Assembly (NCBI RefSeq): GCF_001625305.1
Contig: NW_017804054.1
Location: 930,185 to 994,184 of the forward strand
Direction: 5' to 3'
DNA length: 64,000 nt
Source: Branchiostoma belcheri
Taxonomy: Eukaryota; Chordata; Leptocardii; Amphioxiformes; Branchiostomatidae
The notes below the pieces were generated by a model. It had not been told where the DNA came from, made no database searches, and was given only the letters and a program-made list of their open reading frames with translations. This document shows, piece after piece, positions 1 to 12,600 of this stretch. The position numbers were made by a program, and so were the translations under genes. The stretch's first letter is position 1. Each line of letters opens with the position of its first letter.

Positions 1-502
1 GGCACCAATGTCTCCAAATAGAACAAAAATGAAGGATTTTAAATGTGCCTTTAGCAACTTACAACTTGCTATCACTGAAAAATGAAAAGAAGCGTGTTTT
101 CTATGATAATGAGGAACAAGTTATATTATTTATTATCAGGCAGTCATTTGTGCCACTTGTGGGGTCCTGTCCTTGTTAGCCAAATGAGCAGTTTCTTGCA
201 AACAAACGTTTTCTTAACTCTCCAAATTAACGTTTTCTTAACTTTGTATGTTGCACCGTTTATATTCCACAAGAAATATGTGCTTTCAGATGCAACTCCA
301 AAATACAAAGTATTACACAGCAACATGCCATGATACTCTTGTGCTGGTGGGTGATCAAATAACAGAAAACAGCAAACCAAAAACTGTGAATGCTACAACA
401 GAACTTAATTCAAGTTAACAAAACACTTATGTTGATAAACTACAAGCCATTTCTGTTACCAACTGCAGTACTGGTGTGGTTAGTGTGTTCTTTCATTCTC
501 AC
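1..502 (-). other. intron after hnRNP exon 4 (partial)
   Basis: Non-coding sequence downstream of exon 4 on the minus strand. It contains a short direct repeat of ACGTTTTCTTAACT at 206-219 and about 229-242. I see no exon-like frame with splice sites here. Confidence 0.6.
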
Positions 503-664
503 CTCTCCAAACTTAGAGAAATAGGCTTTCAGGTCCTCGTCTGGGTAGTCTGGGTTCAGGCCCCCAACAAAGATCTTCTTGATGGGTTCCTTGCCCCCAC
601 GTGCCTTTGCGATCTTGGGATCGATGTTCCTTCCATCCAGTGTATGGACGGGCTTTGCCAGGAC
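503..664 (-). CDS. HNRNPAB/D: hnRNP coding exon 4 (inter-RRM linker and start of RRM2)
   Basis: Acceptor TTCCCCAG precedes 664 and donor GGAGAG|GTGAGA follows 503; 162 nt, phase 0 on both sides. It encodes residues 128-181: the end of RRM1 ([13 protein letters not shown], like the DGKVIDPK motif of hnRNP D), the basic linker, and the first half of RRM2 with RNP2 IFVGGL and helix 1 [13 protein letters not shown]. The next exon should begin RRM2 strand 2 beyond the window. Confidence 0.95.
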
Positions 665-3600
665 CTGGGGAATACAAGCAAATAAATGTTAAGGACAAAA
701 CCCAATCAATAACCTTTGTGGCACATCGCATCAATATTTATAGCCAAGTTGACTTTGTCTTTCTTTGAGACTTATACCTGTAATTCGACCATATCTAGAA
801 GCAACAATGTATGACATATCCCGGAGCTGGTGCATTAGTTGCACAAGCGTTCCTTAAACATTTACATGTTCATTCCCCAGCGATCGATAATGATGGATCA
901 GTGTATAGGATTTTCCAAAGCCTTCACTGCTCCGACCTTAAACTTGGGCATGGTTAAGTAGAAGGAATCAATTTTAAAAGCAGTGCTTTAAGAGTATGTG
1001 GAGTACTTGAGGATTGGTTAGGGAATACCTCTAGGTTCTTTATTCAGGAGGACAACTCCTCATGCAAACCAAGACAATTAACACAATGAATTTCCCATCC
1101 ACGCATGTCTCAGACCTTTAATGCTTTGACCTTCATGCAAAGACTATAACTAAATGTGTAGCTCCAGGGCTTGCCCTAGCCTAGGGGGGTCTGTCAGGAT
1201 CCCAATTGCAAAGATGTGGCCCACTCAAGACCTTTTTCATGGACATACCAAGAAGCTTCCCAGTGGAAATTAAACTTGGTCATGGCAATCTACACTGACC
1301 ACCCAGGTAATATGTGGGGATGTTCACTCTGACAATGTACTGGGAGCAAACCAATATACCTTCAGGCAAGGTAAACTGTAAACTGGATTGGTGCATTCGT
1401 TCCACAAGCTTGCTGCTGAATAATATGTGCTCCTCCGGTGAGCACTAGCCTTTTCCACCATCTTCCAAAAATTAAAAAGGGCACGGAAAGATCAATACAG
1501 CAATAATTCTGCAAATCAACTGCTTTCTTGTGATTTTTCTCAGAGAGGAGACTTGAGTTGATGAGTACCAGCCCAAAGCTCAGGAGAGTGACAGCCAAAC
1601 TGTGATCAAAGTCCTCCGACCACAACCACTTATCTTCTAAAAACCCCAGAGGAAAAGCTAGGGATGTGTACGGGACAGAGGTAGGATTTGAATGAATTAC
1701 TTTTCCTTTCCAATTTCCCTGCTCATTTTTCGCGGGGCAGGGGTCAAGTCGCAGCAGAGCGGGTCGTTTACACAGTTTATTGAGCCATCCTTCAAACAGC
1801 TTACAAAATTAGTGGGAGGGTTTTCCTCCATCCAGGTGTAAGTCCCAGCTAAAACTCCAGTCAGCAAGAGATTAAGAGATATCAGACTCCCAAAAAAGGA
1901 TTTCGGGTTTTCAAGAATAAATAAACTGTGTAGGAGATTGTAATTCAATTGGGTATTACACCACTTTCTCCACATACCGCTCACAATATTTCGAAACCTG
2001 CATGCAGTAGACCTGGCTGGTCCTCAATTCAAACTTATTCATCAACTTCAAAGTCAGCAATCTAGGACAAACCTGGCCTCCAACCAACACTGCAGGTGTT
2101 TCCAATCTTTGCCGTGTACACTGTCTGGACCCACAGACATATTTCTTTACCTAATTTGAAAAGGAGAATGATTTGGCAACCCAGGAGCTTTCTTGAGACA
2201 GTGCCTGGTCCAAAGTGCACTACTCTTCCACGTATTTTGATTACTGTTATTTTCATGGCATCTGACTCTAGTGGCGTCGACTGCAGTGCGGTTTGGCTAG
2301 CACTACAGCAGACGAGGGATGGAGAGGTGTGTCCTTGGGAAAGGCACTTTACCACTCAGGTGTAAAAGGGTACCTCAGACTTCCATTGAGAGGGATTGGC
2401 TCTGCCTCAAAAAGGCCATGGGACCTTTAACGTTTACCTGCTACTCTGTAATGGAAGAGGTCCTAGTCCTAAAGTGCTTAACCCATTCCAAGGTAGATGG
2501 GATGGGGGCATACAACAAAGTGGAAAACCAGGCTTGGCTTTGATAATGACAGACAGGGAATCTAACCTCCCCTAACCCAGTGTTACCTCAGAAAACACTG
2601 GTGCAGATAAAGCTTGGAAACGTCCAGCAGCTGTGCTATTAAACTCCCTACAGGTAGCAAAGTCTCAGGCCACCAACTACACATTTGTTAATTGTTTCAA
2701 GACAACTTGAGAGTAAACCCATCATTCTATACTATTGACCTTTTACTCTCCAAGCAGAGTTTTGTTATGGAAGTTTCAAACTTGCTACTGATCAAGTCAA
2801 TCTTCGACCCCAAAATACTGTGGTTTTGTTTTCAGTATATCTGCTTTTCCAAGCATGTGGGTGATAGTGACAGAAAGTTAGGTCAAACATCAATGGATAT
2901 GGACACACTAGTTGTAATAATACAGAAGTAATTCTTGGATCATAGATTATCAATACAAAAATCCAAAGATTGGTTACAATTTGTTCAACTCGGCAAGTGT
3001 GCAGAAATTTCCATTACGTTCTTTCCGCAGCCATCGGTCCTTCAAGGCTCTCGACTCAGCGACGTTCCTCGTCCTCATCCACTAAAACCGCGCCTGTACC
3101 TCCGGATCATAGTATTTCCGCAAACCACTTTGATGATGGGGTGCGGCAGTGTCTAGATGGCACCCCAGCATCCGACCGCTGCTGACAAATTGTGATGGCT
3201 GACGTCTCCATAATCTCCTCCCATTTAGAAGGTGGTAGTGGAGGCAATTGCGGGGATGTCTGCATGCGTGGAAGCTCGGGCGCAGTCAAACCTGCCGTCT
3301 AACTGACGCTGTTGTGATGGATTGCCGGGGATTTGCCTCTGCCTGTAAGAGCTCTCGGCTCTCAAGAATTCCGATCTGAGATTCATAATCCTGGCGGCGA
3401 GCGTTAGAGAATGGCAGGGAGAATTTTCCAGGGATGAAGGTCCTATCAATCTGCTTCACCTTGGCGATGATGCTGACCTTCAGAGAAGGTGCTCTTGCAG
3501 GCGTGATTCATGAGATTTTCATCGGCAAAGTCGGGCTTAGTTCCACCACACCACTGCGCTGATTCCACACCCATAAGCCTCCTTTGATGAAAACGCAATA

Positions 3601-6600
3601 CTCAAGAATATATCGTGTGAAATTCCTTGAGTACACTTTACACAAAAGACTATAGAATGTGCTATTGTTGTGTTACATATTTGAGTTCATTTCCCAAGAC
3701 TATTTCTACATTTGTAAGTCTGACAAGCTTGCCTCCACAAGATATAATGACATATTTGCCCTGAATTTATTTGACAAACTAGTGTTCCTGTCAACATTCA
3801 GGTAATAAAACGTCTAGGCAATAAATAGTACACAGGGAAGCTCTAGGGTGCTATGATGGAGACTTTGCTGAACAGATGTGCTTGCTACACTTGGTCAGAT
3901 TCTTCAGTGACAAGGCTACAGTCACATTGAACGTGGACTTGGCAGATGAAAATCACTGGTCGTTTTACTGTACATCGTAAAATATTCACAGTATACATTA
4001 GCAGTTAGCTCTTTTGCAAATTCATCACACTGTGAATTATATCTTCCATCGCGTTATGATCGCTGTTTGAAATGTACGTGGCCGGAGGCATTTTACATTA
4101 TCAAAGCGTATCCTGTGTTTTTGCGATGACACGCCCAGCTGTTGTTACCACACCTGTAGTTTTCTCGTATTTGGAATAGCGCCAAGGAACAAGATGGAAT
4201 GTTGGTGCAAAATATCATGGCTGCCAAAAACAGTCCTCCCAAACAGGACTTTCTGGCCAGATCAATAGCCACGTCCTGTTTCTGAAGTGCATGGGCTGTG
4301 ATCACAACCAAAGAGATCAACAGCTACCACTACTAATGAAGGCGGGAGGGGGGCACCACAGTAATCAATGGGCAAATGTAAAAGGCAAATGCCACAAGTC
4401 GGCTGCTTCGATCTCTCCTTAATAAAGCAGGGATAACGCTGATCCTTTGGTGTGAGATGCAACATGCTAGGACTGGGCCAAATCAATATGTAATGATTTT
4501 TCCTCTCCATCTAATCAATGAGTAATGAGGATATTTTTACCCCCCCTCCTTCCGGGAGAAGTGGACTCTTCCTGCCAAAATTCGCTCCTGGTAGGGTAGA
4601 AATTATTGCTTTCATTGCCAACTATCTCCGATTTGTCAACATACGATGTAGGTGTTGATTGGATTTACATGAAGGCCACATCAATTTTGCTGCTCACTCG
4701 CGATTGGAGAAACACGTTTTGGAGATACATCACAACAATATACATGCTTCACATGCAGACAGATGTCAGCGTGTGATCATTTTAATGTAGAGTAACTTGA
4801 ACCTTGTTGGAATAGAATATGACAATTTCATGATTATCTAGGATTCAACACAGGAGTCCCGAACCATAAAAAGTGAAATTTATTTTATGGCTAGCAGACA
4901 CTGACAATGATCTACGCAGGGTTGTTCTAACGGTCTCCTTACTCTGAAAGACACAAAATTTTAATTCCACGTTGGCACAAAATCTGGGCGGTCTAATCCC
5001 TGGGAAATTCCTACGCGTGACAAACTGTTCATTTTCCCCACCATTTGCCTCCCTCAGTGCAGTAAGTCACATCTAATTTTGTATTTATAACGTGGGCAAA
5101 GGCTCCCCGGCTGCACGCAGGTGTTACATGGTTCTTCATGTGTTGCAGACCCTAGGCGGTCGTTACCGGCCTGACTGTGGGATCTAGCCGGGTGCCGGCG
5201 CGATGGGCACCATTACGGCGGGTCAGCTAGTCCTGGGCAGCACAAATCTTCACGCTGCTAGGAGCAGTTACACTCCCAACGGACCAGTAAAGCTAAATTC
5301 CATCAGCGCTGTAAGGTTTGTCAAACAAGCGTTGCTGTCCAAGGGCTGTCTGCACGCATCAGCATTAGATTAGAAGTGTGCATGCATAAAATCTACCTCG
5401 CTGCCGCAAGAAATTTCCAGCTTGGGGGATTGGGACTTCTACAACTGGAAAAATTTAGACGTTTCACTCAGACAAAATAATCAAGAGTCAATCGAAAGGG
5501 ACGGGTGCATTAGCCGGGCTGTGTTTGGTAGCATCGCTTTTCGAGAAGTCATTACCACTGGCTTTGTTCCGTTGATTGGTTTGGAGACAGGTCCTGCGGA
5601 GTTGAATGTGCAGCAATCTGGCTGTCTCAATCCATTTCGGATCCGTCACAAATCTAATCATTTGGAAGGGGCGGACCAACATTCGCGTGTAGTGCAGTTA
5701 GGTTGGAACCTGCTAGGAAGGGGGTGCGCAAGAATGGATGCAAATGGGGGAACATGAAAAATAAAATCAAAGACAAAATGGTAACAGAACAAATCTGCAG
5801 AGACAATACAACTACTACCTTTATCGATTTCTTGAAACGTTTGTGAAAAGATTTACAAAACAAGCAGACTATTATCAAGATAGAGACTGGACTGTGAGGT
5901 TACCACTCACACCTGCATAGCAAAAACTGGAGATACAGTCTTGCTTGGAGCATGGATATAATATTGCATAACTATCATTTTTCTCTTGCACAGCTACTTC
6001 TAAGTGGCTTGAAGGATTTCTCCTAATATCCCTCCAGCTTGAAGCAAGATCTTCAGACTACAAATTTGATAAATACGTGACTGATGGAATAACTCTAAGC
6101 ACTTTCCACATGCATTACGAGGTGTTCCTAACAGAAAGTGGATTAAGACTACGGATTACTGTGACAATGAAAGTATGATTGAATAGTTAATAAGGAAGGC
6201 TGGGGTATACCAAGTAATGGAGTGGATTTATTGAAAAATATTGCCTGCAGAACTTTCATAACGGGGCAATATAAAGTACAATTACTGCAGCAGGGTGAAA
6301 AATGGCTGTTTCATATTAACTCACCTCATCACATAGCAATTCAGGCTATACTGACAAGATATGACCCAGATGTGCCATTTAAAAGAAATGAAAATAGCAC
6401 TGATTGAGTAGATAATGTCATCTGCTTTCCATTGAAGCAGTCCTAACTGATCTTTCTGTGTCACATCTGGGTAGTTTTTGGGACAACTCTCAGCTTTATC
6501 AGGGAAAATGACTACTCCATGAAAAAGTCACATGACAGATGACCCAAAAATGGGCAGGGCTTCAATTTACAAGTCTGCCAAGTATAACTTTGTTCCCTTT

Positions 6601-9600
6601 GCTTACTTTGTTAGTTTGTAAACTGGATGCTCTTTTCTCTTTCAAAAGGTGTAATTCAAAAAGGTTTACACTGGCTTATCTTGGGTACACTGAGTTCAAA
6701 TAAGAAGTGATTTCATTCTGGCTACATAGTTAATTTTTTGTCTTTTTTTCTTTACAAGCCCCATGAGGTGTAGCCAAAAATTAAGTATGGAAGACAGAAG
6801 CATGTGAAATCGTAATGAAGGAAACTACCTTGCCTAGTGTTTTGTTTATAATCAAATTTGAAATGTAGGTCACTGGACTATGTGATGTGGATGCACATCT
6901 TAACTCATCTGGGGGCTATGTGCACAAAATTAAGGCACATTTCACTCAAGAAAAACATTCAATGGGAAAATTATTCTGGTTTGAGGGTTGTTGTTTTTTA
7001 GCTAGATCGTATCTATAGCCTAGGTGATAACAGTGCTGAACCACATTTTGATGCCAAGATCTAAATCACTGGGCTTGAAATTCATTTTGGCATCTAACCT
7101 CAAAATTTAGGTGCACAGGAAAAAACTTTGGGTGCACAACATAAAATAAAGTAAGATGTCAGAAAAACCCGATTTCTGCTTGTTTTCAGATCTTGAATTT
7201 GAAATACTAAAGTGATACAACAAAGGTTTAAATATTCATCGTTATTTTTTCATTATTCTCAAATCAAGAAAATGCTATATTGTGTACAATAGTACATAAC
7301 CCTGCACAAATATCAAAGTGTACCCACAGTCAAATACTAGGTGCACAGCTCCCAATTCTGGGAGCACAGATGCACCAACCATTTCGATCCCAGGTTCAGT
7401 ATAACCCTTACTGGAGGTGGTGAAGAACATTAGTCTTGTAACAGATCTGATCCCAACATGATTCCTCTTCCCCGATGGCTCCATTTTTCACCCGTGATGA
7501 AGAACCTGGGAACTATTACTTACTGCCGCGGCTCTCAAGTCTGCTCTCGCCCTGAGCCATCCACATCCATTAGGGAAGCCATACTGTCCTCCGGCAAAGG
7601 ATCTCATTTTCATAGCACCCTTGTTAATCCTTTCCCGATAACTATGGCGGGACTGTAGCAATCACAACAACAGCCATCATCCTGATAGGCCTCCCCCCAT
7701 ACATCTTCTCATTTTCAATTTGGAGCGTCCATTAAGGACGGGGAAATAAAACCGGTTTATTCCTTTACAGTGTAAATTGTGATATCATTCCCGGTATTCC
7801 GTAAGGAGCTTTGCGCCCGCACACAGGCAATTTCCCTCCATTTGCGCATGCCGGATGAATATAACTCCCAATGAGAGCACTACAAAACTCTCTCCATTAA
7901 CCTGGAAGAGGGGTGGGTGTAAAGAAGAACTTTTCCGCTTTGCTGTGCCGTTTGGGGGCCCATAAATCATCTGCACGTACCCTCTGTACAGATCGCCTCC
8001 CTGCATAACTGCCGTAATTTCTTTCGGCCTGTTTGCCCTTCAAAGCACCCCCTTCATATGTTAACTTTTATTGCGCCCAATACCTTGCCCTGCCGCCACC
8101 TTGCTGTCTTATCATTCATTTTCTGCATATTTGTCAGAGCCCCATGTCCGTGCATCTCCCTAGAGCTCGCATGTTTGGAACAGGTCATTAGGCAAGGAAG
8201 GTCGCCATCACCGAGCACACAGCCTTCTAAGAGTCAGTCTTTTGGACCTGATCCTCTGAAGTAAGATCCATTTCCCTCCTCACATCAAAGGGACACAAAA
8301 GCCCTTCCACTGGCCGGATACTACGGAAGATTTATCACAATGGTGGGCGCTATCATAAGTTACTTTCCATGCAGACAGTCTGGCTGTTTTATGTGGAAGA
8401 TTTGTGTGGTTTGTACTTCTCTCCAAGAGTATTTTTCAAACCTACATTATACCGTAGCCTAGGGGTGTTTCGGCAATCTACACATCTATCTCTGCCTGAA
8501 CACGTTAGATAACATGCAACAGAGAACACACCAATGAACTCGCTGCCACTGCAGCCCTCTATCTACATTCACATCTCACTGGTCTCTTCCTTGCTGAAAG
8601 GTAAGCAGGATTTGATGGATTAATTATCAAGGGAAATCAGCCCAGCTTTCATCTTATCTATCCTGACAAATTCACCTGCTGAAATGAACCTTGTTATGGA
8701 CACAAGACTGAGAATATTTACTAACAGCTAGCCATCTTGGTTCGGGCGGCCTTTTCTTGAAGCAAATTTTTCTTGAGACATACATGTTTCTGCCTGCAAT
8801 CCATCCTATACTATTCTGGTGCCAGTTTGCTCCAATGATCGCTTCCATGTAGAACAGTCTGTATCCTGTCCCTATTGAAACATTTAGTCCTTATATCCTG
8901 CATTATTCCGGGGAAAAATATTTCTCAGATGCAGTGGAACATACGTCAAACTTGCAAATGCCTGTTCCAACCCTGTTATTAAGACCATGTGACTTAGAAG
9001 TTAGAGCCAACCTCTCATCTACATTATAGGCCCAACTACATTGTGTTCAAATGTTAATCTTTATCAATGAGTGCCAAGCAATTTTGCAGAGAAGTCATGA
9101 AAGGAGCCAGAATAAGATGGATACAAGGCTATGCAAATTTAACCCGTGTACAGTGAACACCATTATTTCAACACCCCCCGGACACAATTTTAAGTTTGCT
9201 GGATGGCCGTTCTAAATAGCATATCCCTGACTCTAACAATGATTGAAGTGTTTTGCCAATGTGTGGCTGCTTTACTTCCAAACCGCTTCATCCTTGCCAC
9301 AGCTAATACTCAGTCCTGGCCCTGTCTATCTCTAATGGCTATCTCTTTGGCAAAGCGGATAGCCCTTGAACCAAGACTTTGAGCTGCTTTTTGTGCAAAG
9401 TCTGCTTAGTAATTGATGACCTCGCAACACTTGACTACTTCTCCATTAGTCTCCTGTCACGTTCAGAACACTCCACTGTCTCTCAGCGCGAGTAACGCCC
9501 GCCATCCCTGCATGCAATGCTGGCTGTACAATTAGAGATTTCAGACCTTCGTAAAGTGGTTTGGGTATTCGTGAATATAAAGGGGACTGTGGATTGTAAG

Positions 9601-12600
9601 ATGTAATTTAATCGGGTATTGCACCACTTTTATTGCACCACACAAGTTTTCCATATTCACATCCTGGGTCACCTTCAGGCTTGACTCTTGTCAATAAGCT
9701 GTCAAAATCACCTCCCACCCACCATCTGAACGAATCAGTTAGTACAGAGAGACAAACCCACGGCCAGGCCACCCAAAACAATACTTCCAATAGCCTATAG
9801 GTAGCAGTGGTTAGGTTCCATGGGTCTTGGGTGCAATCCTACTTGTCAATATCTTTTGTACTGTTGTGGTGAAATAAATCTATTTTACTTTGACAACTCT
9901 GCAAGGGATGGGTGGCAATTCTTTGTTTCTGTCCAACATGTGTGAAAGGATGATTGTGATTTTCCAATACATGTCTTTCAGATCTACCTTTGGACTTCAG
10001 AAGTGCCTCCCAATGACTAGCCATCTACTCCAAAGAGATCTTTGTGTCATGACACACAAGCGACAGACAACAGCGAGGCTCCCACCTTTTCCACACTCTC
10101 CGCCTTGGAAAACAGGATGAATCCGAAGCCGCGTGACCTCCCCGTGACAGGGTCGATCTTGATCGTGCAGTCTTCGATATCTCCGTACTGTGCAAAGTAG
10201 TCCTTCAGGTCCTCTGTTAGAGATAAGAAATAAGACATCAGACATTTAATCAATATAGCAAGGATAGTATAAAAACTTTACACAACATTACCATTTTAGT
10301 ATTCTATTCAGTACAGCAAATTCCCTATGAGGACAGTCTAATGTATAGTAAATCTGCTACCAGCAATTTGACATTAGACATGAGGAACAGGCAAATGAAT
10401 TGATCCAATGAAATAAAGCTACAAATTATATAATTTTATACACAGATTAAGGTCTAACAAGGAGAAATTAGTTTACATGTGCACAGGTTAAATTGTGTTT
10501 TCAGTGGACTGTTGAACTTGAAGTTCACTATACTGTAAGTCGTTGTGGTTTTTGCAGTAAGAGCATTACACTGTGAACATGTGCTCTGTCTTATCACTGA
10601 ACTAATGTTTCAAACCTTCTCTCCCTTCCTACTGCAAAGTTTAACCGATTTACCGTATCTCAAAAGTAATTAATATGGAGGAAGTAAGGCGCTTCCCGCC
10701 GGACAACCTTTTCCGTTCCGAGAACTACAGTTCAAGTTAAGGAAGCTGTTGATCACAGCTGCGGCTAATCCTACTAAGGGGAGAAGGTAGCGTAATTGTA
10801 GCACACGGTAAGCCTCCGCGATCTGTCTTCGCTTTAATCACAAGGCAGGACCCTCTCTGAAGGAGGACACACTTTCTTCAAGAGGATAACAGTGTCATCT
10901 AAGGTACCGGGCAGAGGCAATTGATCCGGACTGGAATGAAATTCCACTGGCCTGATTCCCCTCGTGGCGGACTGTGATTAACAGACAGTATTGATCAGCG
11001 CTCAATCTAATCAAGACTGTAGGGAGGACCTTCTTGGTGGGAGCAACAAAGTTACCTGCTCTAATCACAGGTCCACACGGCTCCAATCAATCTCCAAATC
11101 CCATTCTCCGATGCAAACCACTAAAACCTCAGTCTACTAAACCTGTCTACGAGGAACAGTGCCAAACCCACAGCACCTGTGACGGTTTGGTTTACTCCGA
11201 ATCTTAAGTGGGACGATTTGATCACACATGCGCAGTTGAAACTGTGACCTAACTTATGGGACGACGAGGCCTAGGAAAAAAAAGTTGTGTTTCCTATTTC
11301 AGTCCTGAAAAAATTAGGGTCAGTAGGTAGGGATTATCTTTTATTTTTTTTCATTCTTTCAAAATCAGATTTTGGCGATCTCTAGCTAGTGATCCAACTA
11401 TATAGAACAAAGTTTAAAAAAGTGAAACCTGCATCAGGAAACTTAATATTTTCCATGTCAGTACTGGAAAACTGATTGTACAATGTTTCAGCATTCAGGT
11501 GTCAGATCATGAGAGCTACAAAAGTTGATCAGCTTGAAAACTTTTTGTCCCTTGCAGGGGTCCACTCAAAAAAAGGCTAGGGTCGGCAGTTTTTCTAGGG
11601 TCGGTCAAGAAACAGGAAACACATTATTTTCTTTCCTAGGCCTAAAAGTGTGAATGAAGAAAACGGGTACTCACTCTCTGTTGTCTCCCAGCTCAGACCG
11701 CCCACGAACATTTTCCTGCAGAGATCAGAGGGAATGCTGCGTTAGGAGCAGCGACACCAAGGATAAGACTTCACATGCAACATGCTACGATATGTCAACA
11801 GTATGGGCTTATAGGGAACGGTTGTACCATTACAAACATGCAAATTTATATACAAAAACACAAACAAACATGCAACAGTTGGATATGCAGCAAATATATC
11901 TTCATCTACCAGTTTGTCTTGAAACAGTGTTGAACAAGCTTGTATTCATTTGTATCAATACATATGAATAACAGCAAGATCTATATTGACATTAAGGGCT
12001 TTCAAGATATTTAATTTTTTCCTTAAAAGACATTTTTCAAAGCAACATGCATATATAAATTTTCTGGAAAACAGTATCTACAACATTATAATCTTATTAT
12101 GTTAGTTATATGAAAATACTGTAACAACATGCATTTCCAGGCTTTGTTTATAACATTGCCATGATCACAGCCAACAGATAAAGCTTCTGGACACGTTTCA
12201 GTGCAGCACTTCATATACCAAAGCACAGTGGGGCTTTTCTCGCTAAGTGAGCAGACTATCTGCGAAATGAAAACATCACCATGGGATGATTGCGTGGAGA
12301 AGTAAATTTACCAACTTTATTGGAAATTCTATAAAAGTTAGATGTGAGAGGCTGTAAAAAATGTGTGAGGAGGAGATTGGGCCTGTTTCCCAGTTTGTCA
12401 GCAATGAACCATGCACATCAATCCCAGTATGACACTTTGGTATATTCCAGGTGTAATGTGTCTCCCAACTTTTTACCTCCCGCAGGATTGCTTGTGCTCT
12501 GAGTCAAATGCCTGGGGTTTTGTTGAGTGTGGACTAGTCTGCGCGTATATTGGAAGAGGTAAAGCGACCAATCTCAAACTGATGCAAAGCCTAGCACGTT

